Below are positions 16,760 through 25,757 of a stretch of 64,000 nt of DNA, piece by piece; the first letter of the stretch is position 1, and each line of letters begins with the position of its first letter. The notes beneath the pieces were generated by a model. It was not told the DNA's origin and made no database searches. It worked only from the letters and a program-made list of their open reading frames with translations. The DNA lies in contig JAEYOW010000022.1 in assembly GCA_023411375.1 (NCBI GenBank), positions 6,096 to 70,095 of the forward strand. Reading direction: 5' to 3'. This stretch comes from Bacillota bacterium (GTDB lineage: Bacteria > Bacillota > Clostridia > Christensenellales > Aristaeellaceae). A program made the position numbers and the translations under genes.

Positions 16760-17377
16760 ATGCATCTGATCGTCGGCCTGGGCAATCCGGGCTCTCAATA
16801 CGCGCATACCCGCCACAACGTTGGCTTCGACGTAGTGGAGGCGCTCGCCGCAAGGCTGGGCGTTTGCATCACCCGTCAGAAGGAGAACGCCCTGATAGGC
16901 GAATGCTTTATCGGCGGGCAGAAAACCATCCTCGCCCTGCCGCAGACGTACATGAACCTGAGCGGCCAGGCCGTTTCCGGGCTGGCGCGCTGGTATAAGA
17001 CGGAGCCGGAAAACCTGCTGGTGATCTATGATGATATCGATTTGCCGCAGGGCTCAATTCGTATCCGCAAAAACGGAAGTGCCGGCACGCATAACGGCAT
17101 GCGAAGCATTGTGGGCGAGCTGGGATACGACTGCTTCCCCCGCCTGCGAGTGGGGGTGGGCGAGCGCCCCGCAGGCTGGGCGCTGGCGGACTGGGTGCTG
17201 AGCCGCTACCAGACGCAGGAGGAGAAGGAGGCGGCGCTCGCCGCCTACTCGCTGGCGGGCGACGCTGTACTTGAAACCATTACAAACGGTATTGAAAGCG
17301 CGATGTGCAAGTATAATACCAAAAAGCCAAAGAAGCCAAAACCTCCGAAGGAAGCAGATGAAGGAGCCGCCGAATGA
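16760..17377 (+). CDS. pth: Peptidyl-tRNA hydrolase
   Basis: Pth releases peptides from stalled peptidyl-tRNA. The 205-residue protein carries the family landmarks: GLGNPGSQYAHTRHNVG near the N-terminus with the catalytic His in TRHN, the substrate Asn in YMNLSGQAV, DDIDLPQGSIRIRKNGS and the GTHNGMRSI loop. A basic KPKKPKPPKE tail follows. GAAGGAG lies 6 nt before ATG 16760; the open frame begins 22 codons earlier without a ribosome site. It overlaps mfd by four bases (ATGA), so the two are translationally coupled. Confidence 0.95.
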   Translation: MHLIVGLGNPGSQYAHTRHNVGFDVVEALAARLGVCITRQKENALIGECFIGGQKTILALPQTYMNLSGQAVSGLARWYKTEPENLLVIYDDIDLPQGSIRIRKNGSAGTHNGMRSIVGELGYDCFPRLRVGVGERPAGWALADWVLSRYQTQEEKEAALAAYSLAGDAVLETITNGIESAMCKYNTKKPKKPKPPKEADEGAAE

Positions 17378-20300
17378 ACGAAGGGCTGTTTACCGCCTAC
17401 CAAAACCTGCCGGGGTGGCAAAGGCTGCTGGAGCGGGTAAGCGGCGCGGGTTGCACCGCGCTGTATGAAATTGCCGAGGGGGAGCGCCCGTTTCTGGCCG
17501 CGGCGCTGGCGCATAAGACTGGGCGGCCGGTGGTGCTGGTCGCGCCGACGGAGCTGGTGGCGCAAAGGCAGGCGCAGGATATCGAACGGCTGACAGGCGG
17601 CGGCTGCGCCGTGCTGCCCGCGCGGGATATCCAGTTCAGCCGCGCCGCCATGAGCCGTGAAAGCGCCTGGCAGCGCCTGGCCGTTCTGGATGCGCTGTGC
17701 CACGGCAAGGCGCGCGTGCTGTGCCTGAGTGTGGACAGCCTGCTGGACCGTTGCGCGCCCCGCGCGCTGTTTGAGGCCGCGGAGCTAAACGTTGCCGAGG
17801 GGGAGCGCCACGCGCCGGAGGGCCTCATGGCCGCGCTGATGCGCAACGGCTACGAGCGCGTGCCGATGGTGGAGGGACGCGGGCAATGCGCCATGCGCGG
17901 CTCCATTTTGGACGTGTATCCATCCAACGAAAGCGACGCAATCCGCATTGAGTTTTTTGACGACGAGGTGGATAGCATCCGCCGGTTTGACTGTATCAGC
18001 CAGCGCAGCATCGCCCGGGTTAAGAGCGTTCGCTTCGCGCCCGCGACCGAATGCCTGATCGCCGCGCCGGAGGCTGCCGCCGCGCGCCTGAGCGATGCCA
18101 TCAAGGTGGGCGCTGGGCACGCGATGGAAAGGAATGCGGAGCCCAAACGGACTTCGGCAAAGAAGGCGGCGGAGGACGATCTTCCTCCGCTGGACGACTT
18201 CCTTTCCGGGCTGGACGCGCTGGAATTGGCCGAGGAGCTGCTTGGGGAGGGCGGGGCTGAGCAAAGCGCCCCGCCGAAGGGCGCTTCCGAAAGCGAGCTC
18301 GCCTATAAGCGCCACCTGGACGACGTGGACCGGGTACGCGCGGGCCAGGTCATCCGCACCGCGCCGATGTGGATGAACGTGCTGTGCGACACAACCGTTA
18401 CCGTAACGGATTACCTGAAGGACCCGATCATTCTGTGCGACCGTCCGGATCAGTACGCGGGGCGCCTCCGGGGTAAGGAGAACGACTTTGCGGAGGCCTA
18501 CGAGGACGCCCGCCTGCGCGGAGACGCGTTTGACGCTCAAAAGGAACTCCGCTTTACCTATGACGACTTGCTGACGGACTGGCTGGGCCGGCCTGTGCTT
18601 GCCCTTACCGATATGCAGACCACGCTGGGCCAGCTTATGCCCTCGGAGCTGATCGGCTTCGGCTCCAAAACGCCCATGCCGTACCAGAGCAGGCTGGAGC
18701 CGCTTCGGGACGATATCGCCTCGTGGAAGGAACTGGGCTGCGCCATTATCCTGCTGACGGGCGGCGAGGCCCGGGGCCGCAGGCTTCAAAAGGCGCTGGA
18801 GGAGATGGGCGTGCCTTGCTCCTACGCGGACAGCCTGGATGGCAACCTCATTGTCCGCGAGGTGATTTTGCTGCCCGTGGCGTATGCCAAGGGCTTTCTG
18901 CACCCGGCGGCGCACCTATGTGTCGTCAGCGATACGGATTTATACGGCACCGCCTACCAGCGCGCGCGCAGAAAGCAGAACGCGGGAGAGCGCATCGCCT
19001 CCTTTACCGATCTGAAAACGGGCGACTACGTGGTGCACGACTTGCACGGCGTGGGCATCTATCAGGGCGTCGTTAAGATGGATACGGACGGCGTGAAGCG
19101 CGACTACCTGCTGATCCAGTACGCAGGCAGCGATAAGCTGTACGTGCCCGCCGACCAGTTCGACCGCGTGCAGAAGTTTATCGGCGCGGAGCACTCCGCG
19201 CCAAAGCTGAACCGGCTGGGCGGCGCGGAGTGGGAAAAGCAGAAGAGCCGGGTTAAGGCCGGCCTCAAAAAGCTGGCTTTCGACCTGGCGGAGCTCTACG
19301 CCCGCCGCTCCCAAAATACGGGCTATGCCTTCAGCCACGACAACCCCTGGCGGCAGGAGTTTGAGGACATGTTTCCCTATGAGCTGACAGCCGACCAGCA
19401 GCAGTGCGTGGCGCAAATTGAATCGGACATGGAAAGCCCCCGCAACATGGACCGCCTGCTGTGCGGCGACGTGGGCTATGGCAAAACCGAGGTGGCGCTT
19501 CGCGCTGCGTTTAAGGCCGTGGTGGAGGGCAAGCAGGTGGCGCTGCTCGCGCCCACAACCATTCTGGTGCAGCAGCATTATAATACCATCAAAAAGCGCT
19601 TCGCTGGGTTTCCCGTATCGTGCGATATGCTGAGCCGCTTCCGCTCGCCCAAGGAGCAGAAGGAGGTTTTAAAGCGGCTTAAGGAAGGCGATTTGGACCT
19701 TGTGGTTGGCACGCACCGGCTTTTAGCCAAGGATGTGCAGTTTAAGGACCTGGGCCTGCTGATCGTGGACGAGGAGCATCGCTTCGGCGTCAACCATAAA
19801 GAGAGCATTAAAAATATAAAAACGCGCGTGGATGTGCTTACCCTTTCAGCCACGCCCATCCCACGCACGCTCCACATGAGCATGGTGGGCATCCGCGACA
19901 TGAGTCTGCTGGAAACCCCGCCGGAGGAGCGCCTGCCGGTCAAAACCTTCGTGCTGGAGTACGACGATACCATCATCCGCGAGGCCATCCGGCGCGAGCT
20001 TTCGCGCGGCGGGCAGGTGTACTTTCTCTACAACCGCGTGCGCAGCATCGAGCAGATGCATGACCGGATCCAGACGTTGGTTCCGGAGGCGCGCATCGGC
20101 ATCGCGCACGGGCAGATGCGTGAAAACGCGCTGGAGGACGTGATGCTGGACTTTTACGCCGGCGCGTATGATGTGCTTTTGTGCACCACCATCGTGGAAA
20201 GCGGGCTGGACGTGCCCGATGCGAATACGCTGATCGTGTTTGACGCGGACCGCTTCGGGCTGTCGCAGCTATACCAGATTCGCGGGCGCGTGGGCCGAAG

Positions 20301-21069
20301 CAATCGGCAGGCCTACGCATACTTTACCGTGCGCGGAAACCGCCAGCTTTCTGAAACGGCGGATAAGCGCCTTTCCGCCATCCGGGAGTTTACGGAGTTT
20401 GGCGCGGGCTACCGAATCGCCATGCGCGATCTGGAAATCCGCGGCGCGGGCGACGTGCTGGGCCCGGAACAAAGCGGGCATTTGAGCACCGTCGGCTACG
20501 ACATGTATGTAAAGCTGATCGAGCAAGCCGTGGGAGAGGTACAGGGTATCGAGCAGACGCCGGAGCTGGATACGCGCGTGGAGCTGCGTATCGACGCGTA
20601 CCTGCCCGAGGACTATGTGCCGCAGGAGCAGCTTCGCGTGGAAATTTACAAGCGCATCGCCATGATCGAGGACGAGGCCGGACGGATGGAGATCGAGGAG
20701 GAGTTGATCGACCGCTTCGGGGATATTCCGGAGCCGGTATTGAACCTCATGCGCATCGCCCAGCTACGAGGCGTTACGCGCAGACTTGGTATCAGCCGCC
20801 TCTACCTCAAGCCGGACGGACTGCACCTGCGCGTGGACGAACGCTATATGCCGGACCCGGCCATGCTGTACGAGGCCATCACGCGCGCGGATCAGCGGCT
20901 GCGCTTTACCGTGAGCAAAACGCCGGAGCTGCTGCTGGCCCAGGGCGGGCTGACGGCGGAGGCGGCGCTTGCGCTAGCTACCCCTGCGCTTACCAAAGTG
21001 CATGATGAGCTTAACGCGATCCGGGATAGCGTTAAGTCGGGGAAAGAACAGCCGGATACGGCAGGCTGA
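17374..21069 (+). CDS. mfd: Transcription-repair coupling factor
   Basis: Mfd removes RNA polymerase stalled at DNA lesions and recruits UvrA. At 1231 residues it is full length. It has a UvrB-like N-terminus, an acidic linker (about 250-310), and the CarD-like RNA polymerase interaction domain (about 547-610, with GDYVVHDLHGVGIYQG). The RecG-like translocase follows, with Walker A GDVGYGKTE (about 697-705), DEEH (about 799) and QIRGRVGRSNRQAYAYF (motif VI, about 968-984). The TRCF C-terminal domain lies after about 1060. It starts inside the pth stop codon. A small gap separates it from the convergent rnpB. Confidence 0.96.
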   Translation: MNEGLFTAYQNLPGWQRLLERVSGAGCTALYEIAEGERPFLAAALAHKTGRPVVLVAPTELVAQRQAQDIERLTGGGCAVLPARDIQFSRAAMSRESAWQRLAVLDALCHGKARVLCLSVDSLLDRCAPRALFEAAELNVAEGERHAPEGLMAALMRNGYERVPMVEGRGQCAMRGSILDVYPSNESDAIRIEFFDDEVDSIRRFDCISQRSIARVKSVRFAPATECLIAAPEAAAARLSDAIKVGAGHAMERNAEPKRTSAKKAAEDDLPPLDDFLSGLDALELAEELLGEGGAEQSAPPKGASESELAYKRHLDDVDRVRAGQVIRTAPMWMNVLCDTTVTVTDYLKDPIILCDRPDQYAGRLRGKENDFAEAYEDARLRGDAFDAQKELRFTYDDLLTDWLGRPVLALTDMQTTLGQLMPSELIGFGSKTPMPYQSRLEPLRDDIASWKELGCAIILLTGGEARGRRLQKALEEMGVPCSYADSLDGNLIVREVILLPVAYAKGFLHPAAHLCVVSDTDLYGTAYQRARRKQNAGERIASFTDLKTGDYVVHDLHGVGIYQGVVKMDTDGVKRDYLLIQYAGSDKLYVPADQFDRVQKFIGAEHSAPKLNRLGGAEWEKQKSRVKAGLKKLAFDLAELYARRSQNTGYAFSHDNPWRQEFEDMFPYELTADQQQCVAQIESDMESPRNMDRLLCGDVGYGKTEVALRAAFKAVVEGKQVALLAPTTILVQQHYNTIKKRFAGFPVSCDMLSRFRSPKEQKEVLKRLKEGDLDLVVGTHRLLAKDVQFKDLGLLIVDEEHRFGVNHKESIKNIKTRVDVLTLSATPIPRTLHMSMVGIRDMSLLETPPEERLPVKTFVLEYDDTIIREAIRRELSRGGQVYFLYNRVRSIEQMHDRIQTLVPEARIGIAHGQMRENALEDVMLDFYAGAYDVLLCTTIVESGLDVPDANTLIVFDADRFGLSQLYQIRGRVGRSNRQAYAYFTVRGNRQLSETADKRLSAIREFTEFGAGYRIAMRDLEIRGAGDVLGPEQSGHLSTVGYDMYVKLIEQAVGEVQGIEQTPELDTRVELRIDAYLPEDYVPQEQLRVEIYKRIAMIEDEAGRMEIEEELIDRFGDIPEPVLNLMRIAQLRGVTRRLGISRLYLKPDGLHLRVDERYMPDPAMLYEAITRADQRLRFTVSKTPELLLAQGGLTAEAALALATPALTKVHDELNAIRDSVKSGKEQPDTAG

Positions 21070-21088
21070 CGCTTGCCGTTTGCGGCAA

Positions 21089-21111
21089 CAAAAAAACGGG
21101 CTAAGCCCGTT
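21089..21111 (-). terminator. Intrinsic terminator of rnpB
   Basis: AACGGGCTTAGCCCGTT forms a tight hairpin on the minus strand and is followed by at least five T residues, just past the P1 helix of the RNase P RNA. Confidence 0.85.
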
Positions 21112-21115
21112 GGGT

Positions 21116-21459
21116 GCTACCGGCGCGGTCGTAAGCCGAGTTCTGTCGTTGGACGATCATCTATCTACGCTGCGCGTTGCCGCGCCGCTCCAGCGATCTC
21201 TTTAGGGGCACGGCGGGCCGCCGTATCGCTCCAGATCGGATCTTGCATCGGGTGGGGTTTACAGCGCGCGCTTGTTACCAAGGCGCGGGTGAGCTCTTAC
21301 CTCGCCTTTCCATCCTTACCCCGCGCAAACGCGGGGCGGTTTCTTTCTGTTGCACTTTCCTTGAAGTTGCCTTCACCGGCCGTTAGCCGGCACCCTGCCC
21401 TGCGATGCTCGGACTTTCCTCATGGCTTTCGCCACGCGATCGTCTGGCCGCCCGATAGC
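21116..21459 (-). ncRNA. rnpB: RNase P RNA, class A
   Basis: On the minus strand the RNA shows the universally conserved 5' block GAAAGCCATGAGGAAAGTCC, then GCAGGGTGCCGGCTAACGGC, CAACAGAAAGAAACCG, GGATGGAAAGGCGAGGTAAG and the 3' block AGAACTCGGCTTACGACC. The ends were set from the P1 helix: bases around 21448-21459 pair with 21116-21128 (12 pairs with one bulge). Length is about 344 nt. It is the ribozyme that trims tRNA 5' leaders. No protein is encoded here. Confidence 0.95.
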
Positions 21460-21465
21460 GGTATC

Positions 21466-21494
21466 AGGGTAGCACGAAAGCCCCCGAATGTCAA
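21466..21494 (-). promoter_or_regulatory. Promoter of rnpB
   Basis: A consensus TTGACA is 17 bp from a weak -10 (TACCCT) on the minus strand, ending 7 nt before the predicted RNA 5' end. Confidence 0.6.
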
Positions 21495-21497
21495 GCC

Positions 21498-21527
21498 TTG
21501 CGCGTCGGCTCCGCGCTGTGCTATAAT
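21498..21527 (+). promoter_or_regulatory. Promoter of the Cys-rich protein, divergent from rnpB
   Basis: TTGCGC and TATAAT are 18 bp apart, preceded by TGTGC (extended -10). Its -35 lies only 3 bp from the rnpB -35, so the two polymerases probably compete. Confidence 0.65.
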
Positions 21528-21561
21528 TGGTGTATCAATCACTGCTACCGAGGTGGAACGC

Positions 21562-21966
21562 ATGCCCTTTTTCTGCCGTGTGTTCGGACACAAATGGCGC
21601 GGCTGCCGCTGCGAGCGCTGCGGCCAGCAGCGGGACGAGCATCATCTTTTTGAACCCGTGGAGGGGAAATGCGAGCAGGTTTGTTCCCTGTGCGGCAAGG
21701 CCGAGGCGCTGCCGTGCGAGTGGCACCACTGCGCATGTGTGCGCTGCGGCAATACGCGCGATAAGCATCACGACTGGATGAACACCTCTGAATGCGAGCA
21801 GGTGTGCCGTATATGCGGCAAGGAACGCAGCCGCCACAGCTTTCAGCCCGTGGAGCGCGGTGTGGACCGCTGCGAGCGGTGCGGTAAAACGCACAGACTT
21901 ACACCGGAGGAAATTGCCCTGCGGGATGAACAGTGGAGCGACGATTTTGCGGACGGCGTCAATTGA
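21562..21966 (+). CDS. Cys/His-rich protein with repeated zinc-ribbon knuckles
   Basis: The 134-residue protein contains repeated CxxC-type knuckles: CRCERCGQQRDEHH, CEQVCSLCGKAE, CACVRCGNTRDKHH, CEQVCRICGKERSRH and CERCGKTHR. The periodic C-x(2)-C-G and His-His pattern suggests three to four small zinc sites in tandem. I do not recognise a named family; nucleic acid binding and protein scaffolding are both possible. I chose ATG 21562, preceded by GAGGTGG. The same frame is open to 21073, but that stretch is the complement of rnpB. It ends in a strong terminator. Confidence 0.75.
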   Translation: MPFFCRVFGHKWRGCRCERCGQQRDEHHLFEPVEGKCEQVCSLCGKAEALPCEWHHCACVRCGNTRDKHHDWMNTSECEQVCRICGKERSRHSFQPVERGVDRCERCGKTHRLTPEEIALRDEQWSDDFADGVN

Positions 21967-21971
21967 GCGCT

Positions 21972-22015
21972 GGACGGCCGGGCCTCTTTTTTGGGGCTTA
22001 GGCCGTCCTTTTTTT
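21972..22015 (+). terminator. Terminator after the Cys-rich gene
   Basis: GGACGGCC pairs perfectly with GGCCGTCC over a 21-nt loop, followed by seven T residues. Confidence 0.8.
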
Positions 22016-22132
22016 ACCGCTCCCCCTTGCGGGCGGGCGAGATTTATGGCAAAATGAGCGTTGTTGCCCCGCGCAGGCGGAAGCGTTCGGGTTTCAACCA
22101 TCCTGACTGTTACGGAAGGAGAAACGCTGCTT

Positions 22133-23677
22133 ATGGAAAAACCACAGTGCGTCCTGATCCTTGACTTTGGCGGCCAATACACGCAGCTTATCGCACGGCG
22201 AGTGCGCGAGTGCGGCGTGTATTCGTCAGTGCTGCCTTACAGCGCGACGATGGAGGAAATCCGGGAGGCGGAGCCGATGGGCATTATCCTCTCCGGCGGA
22301 CCTTCGAGCGTGCTGGATAAGGACGCCCCCGTTGTGGAGCAAGCGATCTTTGAGCTGAAAGTGCCGGTGCTGGGCATTTGTTATGGTATGCAGCTGATGG
22401 CGCATCTTCACGGCGCACCCATTGAAAAAAGCGCCCAGCGCGAGTATGGCCGCGCGCCCGTTACCATGGACCACACCCAGGGTGGGCTTCTTGACGGACT
22501 CAAGCCTGAAAGTCAGTGCTGGATGAGCCACACATATCAGGTCGCGCAGCCGCCTGAGGGTTTTCGTACCATCGCCCACACCGGCATTTGCCCCGTCGCC
22601 GCCATGGCGGATGAGGCGCGGGGCCTGTACGGCGTACAGTTTCATCCCGAGGTGACGCATACCGAGGAAGGAACGGTGCTGTTATCCAATTTTCTAAAAA
22701 ACATTTGTCATCTCGCTGGAGACTGGAACATGGAGGCTTATGCCGAAATGGCCGTGCGCGAGATTCGTGGCCAGGTGGGCGAAGGCACGGTGCTGTTGGG
22801 CCTTTCCGGCGGTGTGGACAGCGCAGTCGCGGCGGCGCTGCTCTATCGCGCCATCGGCAGCCGTCTGACCTGCGTGTACGTTGATCACGGCTTTATGCGT
22901 GCGGGCGAGAGCGATCAGGTGGCCGACGTTTTCACAAAAACATTCCCGGTGGAGCTGGTACACGTTGATGCGGCCGACCGCTTCTTCCGCGATTTGGCGG
23001 GCGTGACCGAGCCTGAACAAAAGCGCAAGATCATTGGACATGATTTTGTGGAGGTATTCAAGGAGGAAGCCGCCAAGCTTGGCAAGCGCGATCATTTTGC
23101 GCAGGGCACCATCTATCCCGATGTGATCGAGAGTGGAAAAGCCAAGGGCAGCGCGGTCATCAAAAGCCACCACAATGTGGGCGGCCTGCCCGCGGAGCTG
23201 GGCTTTGAAAGCCTTGTGGAGCCGCTTCGCATGCTGTTTAAGGATGAGGTGCGAAAGCTGGGCCTCACGCTTGGCCTGCCTGAAAGCCTTGTATACCGTC
23301 AACCGTTCCCCGGCCCGGGGCTTGCTATCCGCGTTATCGGCGAACTGACGCCGGAGAAGGTGCGTATCGTGCGCGAGAGCGATCTGATTCTCCGTGAGGA
23401 AATTGCCGCGGCCGGGTTGGATGCGGGCGTTTCGCAGTATTTTACGGTGTTGACCGGCGCGCGCAGCGTGGGCGTGATGGGGGACGAGCGCACCTACGAC
23501 TATGCCGTGGCTCTCCGCGCCGTTACGACGGATGATTTTATGACCGCCGATGTGGCGCGGATACCGTATGAGGTGCTCGGCAAAATCGCCACGCGGATTG
23601 TGGGCGAGGTCGCGGGGTGCAACCGGGTGCTGTATGATATTACGACCAAGCCGCCGGCCAGTATTGAGTGGGAGTAA
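22133..23677 (+). CDS. guaA: GMP synthase (glutamine-hydrolysing)
   Basis: GuaA converts XMP to GMP using glutamine and ATP. The 514-residue protein has a class I amidotransferase domain with nucleophile Cys in GICYGMQLMAH (about residue 83) and His-Glu in QFHPEVTH. The ATP pyrophosphatase loop is GLSGGVDSA (about 222-230), and the C-terminal dimerisation domain ends in KPPASIEWE. ATG 22133 has AGGAG 11 nt upstream; the open frame extends 24 codons further without support. Its last codons form the left attachment region of the adjacent integrative element. Confidence 0.95.
   Translation: MEKPQCVLILDFGGQYTQLIARRVRECGVYSSVLPYSATMEEIREAEPMGIILSGGPSSVLDKDAPVVEQAIFELKVPVLGICYGMQLMAHLHGAPIEKSAQREYGRAPVTMDHTQGGLLDGLKPESQCWMSHTYQVAQPPEGFRTIAHTGICPVAAMADEARGLYGVQFHPEVTHTEEGTVLLSNFLKNICHLAGDWNMEAYAEMAVREIRGQVGEGTVLLGLSGGVDSAVAAALLYRAIGSRLTCVYVDHGFMRAGESDQVADVFTKTFPVELVHVDAADRFFRDLAGVTEPEQKRKIIGHDFVEVFKEEAAKLGKRDHFAQGTIYPDVIESGKAKGSAVIKSHHNVGGLPAELGFESLVEPLRMLFKDEVRKLGLTLGLPESLVYRQPFPGPGLAIRVIGELTPEKVRIVRESDLILREEIAAAGLDAGVSQYFTVLTGARSVGVMGDERTYDYAVALRAVTTDDFMTADVARIPYEVLGKIATRIVGEVAGCNRVLYDITTKPPASIEWE
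23666..23677 (+). repeat. Candidate attL core (end of guaA)
   Basis: GAGTGGGAGTAA, the last guaA codons, matches the sequence at 35124-35135 in 10 of 12 bases. Confidence 0.5.
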
Positions 23678-23735
23678 GCGCGAAATAGCAAGAAACCAAG
23701 TAAAATCAAGGCTTTCCAGACTTCAAAACGCCTTG

Positions 23736-23753
23736 TGATACTGATTTGATACT
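23736..23753 (+). repeat. Paired TGATACT boxes, left end
   Basis: TGATACT occurs at 23736-23742 and 23747-23753, 11 bp apart and so on one helix face. The same pair with the same spacing occurs at the right end. These are candidate integrase arm-type sites. Confidence 0.6.
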
Positions 23754-23828
23754 ATTTTGCTTCATTCTCCAAAAAGAGGGACAGACAACCCCTCCGAAAC
23801 GGCAAGTTTCGGAGGGGTTTTTATGTAC

Positions 23829-24335
23829 TTAGGGATTTTGTCGCCATTCTTTCTTCGGCTGGAACTTACCGCAATCATCCGCTGTTTGTGGCCAGTTGAG
23901 TTTCCATTCCTCGTACTCGGTTTTGCTGATTTCTCCGTTTGTCAGCTGTTCTTTGCGGAGTTTCCATTCTTTCAGAAAGCTCTCAACCAGCTTATAGCGG
24001 AAGCATACGGCAATTCGCTTTTCGGGATCGTCCTCGTCAGTATCATCTTCAACGTCAAACAGACGCATGGACGGATAGTGCTCGTCCAATTCAAAAAGCA
24101 TATACATAATATCCTCGGCTGCATACAACGTGGGCTCATACAGCGAGCGATAGTTTACATCCAAGGCTTCTGCAATTTTGCGCAGCAAGTCTTCTTTGGG
24201 TTTGCGCGAATTGTTTTCGTACTGGGCAATACGGACGTCGGCGCTGTTTTCGTCAAATCCGACAGCAAGCCCCAATTCCATCATTGTCATCTTGCGAAAA
24301 TTGCGCGCCCGCTTGATTCGATCTCCAACCGCCAT
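23829..24335 (-). CDS. XRE-family repressor of the integrative element
   Basis: The 168-residue protein has an N-terminal helix-turn-helix (residues 5-60: MAVGDRIKRARNFRKMTMME, RIAQYENNSRKPKEDLLRKI) and an acidic middle containing DVEDDTDEDDPEKR. A helical C-terminus with LVESFLKEWKLRKEQLTNGEIS follows. AAGGAGG lies 6 nt before ATG 24335. It is divergent from the excisionase-integrase genes, the usual place for the switch repressor of such elements. Confidence 0.8.
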   Translation of the reverse strand: MAVGDRIKRARNFRKMTMMELGLAVGFDENSADVRIAQYENNSRKPKEDLLRKIAEALDVNYRSLYEPTLYAAEDIMYMLFELDEHYPSMRLFDVEDDTDEDDPEKRIAVCFRYKLVESFLKEWKLRKEQLTNGEISKTEYEEWKLNWPQTADDCGKFQPKKEWRQNP

Positions 24336-24425
24336 AAGAAACCTCCTTGAAAGCACTGGTCTTATCCGTAATATACCACAGAGATGACTCCGCTTCAAGA
24401 ATCGCTAAGCAAAAATATATAGCGT

Positions 24426-24503
24426 AGGAGGCCAGTATGAGGAATAATGTCTTTGCAACAGCGCAGGAGGCCAGTATGAGGAATAATGTCTTTGCAACAG
24501 CGC
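24426..24503 (+). repeat. Perfect tandem 39-bp duplication spanning a ribosome site and start codon
   Basis: 24426-24464 is repeated at 24465-24503. Each copy contains AGGAGG, ATG and the first codons of the excisionase-like gene. Because 39 is divisible by 3, both ATGs (24437 and 24476) read the same frame. Confidence 0.9.
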
Positions 24504-24682
24504 AGGAGGTAGCGCAAGAACTGGGAGTTTCCAAGGCAGCCGCTTACAAGATGATCCACGAGTGGAACGAAAAGCTCAAAGCAAGAGGGTACACCACGGT
24601 ATCCGGACGAGTAAGTCGCCGATTCTTTCAGGAACAATTCTACGGGATGGAACAGGGAGGTGACCAGCGTGCCTGTCTATAA
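24476..24682 (+). CDS. Excisionase-like small helix-turn-helix protein
   Basis: The 68-residue protein contains a MerR/Xis-type winged HTH: ATAQEVAQELGVSKAAAYKM, then HEWNEKLKARGYTTVSGRV and an RRFFQEQFYG end. In Tn916-like elements such proteins direct excision by the integrase encoded immediately downstream, which is the arrangement here. The start is ambiguous because the 39-bp duplication also supplies ATG 24437, which adds 13 residues. The gene overlaps the integrase start. Confidence 0.75.
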   Translation: MRNNVFATAQEVAQELGVSKAAAYKMIHEWNEKLKARGYTTVSGRVSRRFFQEQFYGMEQGGDQRACL

Positions 24683-25757
24683 GGATGAAAAGCAAGGAAC
24701 CTACTACGCATCGTTTTACTTCACCGATTACACAGGCGTTCGCCGAAAGAAGATGAAGCGCGGATTTGCCAAAAAGCGTGACGCACAGGAATGGGAAAGG
24801 CAGTATCTGCTTCAAAAGAACGCCGATCTGACTATGACCTTTGGTGACTTCGTAACAATCTACCGCACCGACAAAAAAGACCGTCTGCGGGAAAATACGT
24901 GGATATCCAAGGATAACATGATCGAAACAAAGATTCTCCCCTACTTTGAGAAGCGTATCATCAGCGAAATTGAGCCTAAAGATGTGATTGCATGGCAAAA
25001 CGCATTGATGGCAGCTCGCATGGACAATGGCAAACCCTACTCGCCCACCTATCTCAAGACGGTGCATAGCCAGCTCAGTGCAATCTTCAACCATGCCGTG
25101 CACTACTATCGGCTCAAGCAAAACCCTGCTGAAATCGCCGGAAACATGGGCAAGGACACGCATAAGGAGATGCTGTTCTGGACGAAGGAGGAGTATCAAC
25201 GCTTTGCCGATGCCATCATGGACAAGCCCATGTCCTACTACGCCTTTGAAGTTCTCTACTGGTGTGGCATCCGAGAGGGCGAGCTGCTGGCGCTCACCGC
25301 GGCAGACTTTGACTTTAAGCGCCAGACCTTGCGGATAAATAAGTCCTATCAGCGATTCAAAGGGCGCGACGTAGTGACCGAACCCAAAACGCCTAAGAGC
25401 AATCGAATCATTCACCTTTCTAAATTCTTATGTGAGGAGATGCAGGACTACATGAAGTCCTTGTACGGCTTAAAGCCGGATGATCGTATCTTTCCGGTGA
25501 CGAAGCACTTTCTAACTCACGAAATGGAGCGAGGCTGTAAGGCTTCGGGCGTTAAGCGGATTCGCATCCATGATCTGCGTCACAGTCACGTGAGCTTCCT
25601 AATCGAGAAGGGATTCTCCGCCGTTGCCATTGCGGAACGCGTTGGGCATGAAAGTATCGATATTACGTACCGTTACGCGCACATGTTCCCCACCAAGCAA
25701 ACCGAAATGGCAAACAAGTTGGATGAAGAATGGTCGCAGAAAGGAGGTTCGCTATGA
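24669..25757 (+). CDS. Tyrosine recombinase/integrase, Tn916-type
   Basis: It integrates and excises the element. Of 362 residues, the N-terminal part (about 1-60, YYASFYFTDYTGVRRKKMKR) is an arm-binding domain, followed by a SAM-like core-binding domain (about 60-165). The catalytic domain has Arg in WCGIREGELLALT, HxxR in IHDLRHSHVS and VGHESIDITYRYAHMF with His and nucleophile Tyr. The start is most likely GTG 24669, 8 nt after GGGAGG; GTG 24660 is the alternative. It overlaps the MobC-like gene by four bases. Confidence 0.92.
   Translation: MPVYKDEKQGTYYASFYFTDYTGVRRKKMKRGFAKKRDAQEWERQYLLQKNADLTMTFGDFVTIYRTDKKDRLRENTWISKDNMIETKILPYFEKRIISEIEPKDVIAWQNALMAARMDNGKPYSPTYLKTVHSQLSAIFNHAVHYYRLKQNPAEIAGNMGKDTHKEMLFWTKEEYQRFADAIMDKPMSYYAFEVLYWCGIREGELLALTAADFDFKRQTLRINKSYQRFKGRDVVTEPKTPKSNRIIHLSKFLCEEMQDYMKSLYGLKPDDRIFPVTKHFLTHEMERGCKASGVKRIRIHDLRHSHVSFLIEKGFSAVAIAERVGHESIDITYRYAHMFPTKQTEMANKLDEEWSQKGGSL

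Noticed and set aside
21073..21561. N-terminal extension of the Cys-rich protein frame
   Set aside because: The extension is the complement of the RNase P RNA. The promoter at 21498-21527 and GAGGTGG place the start at 21562.
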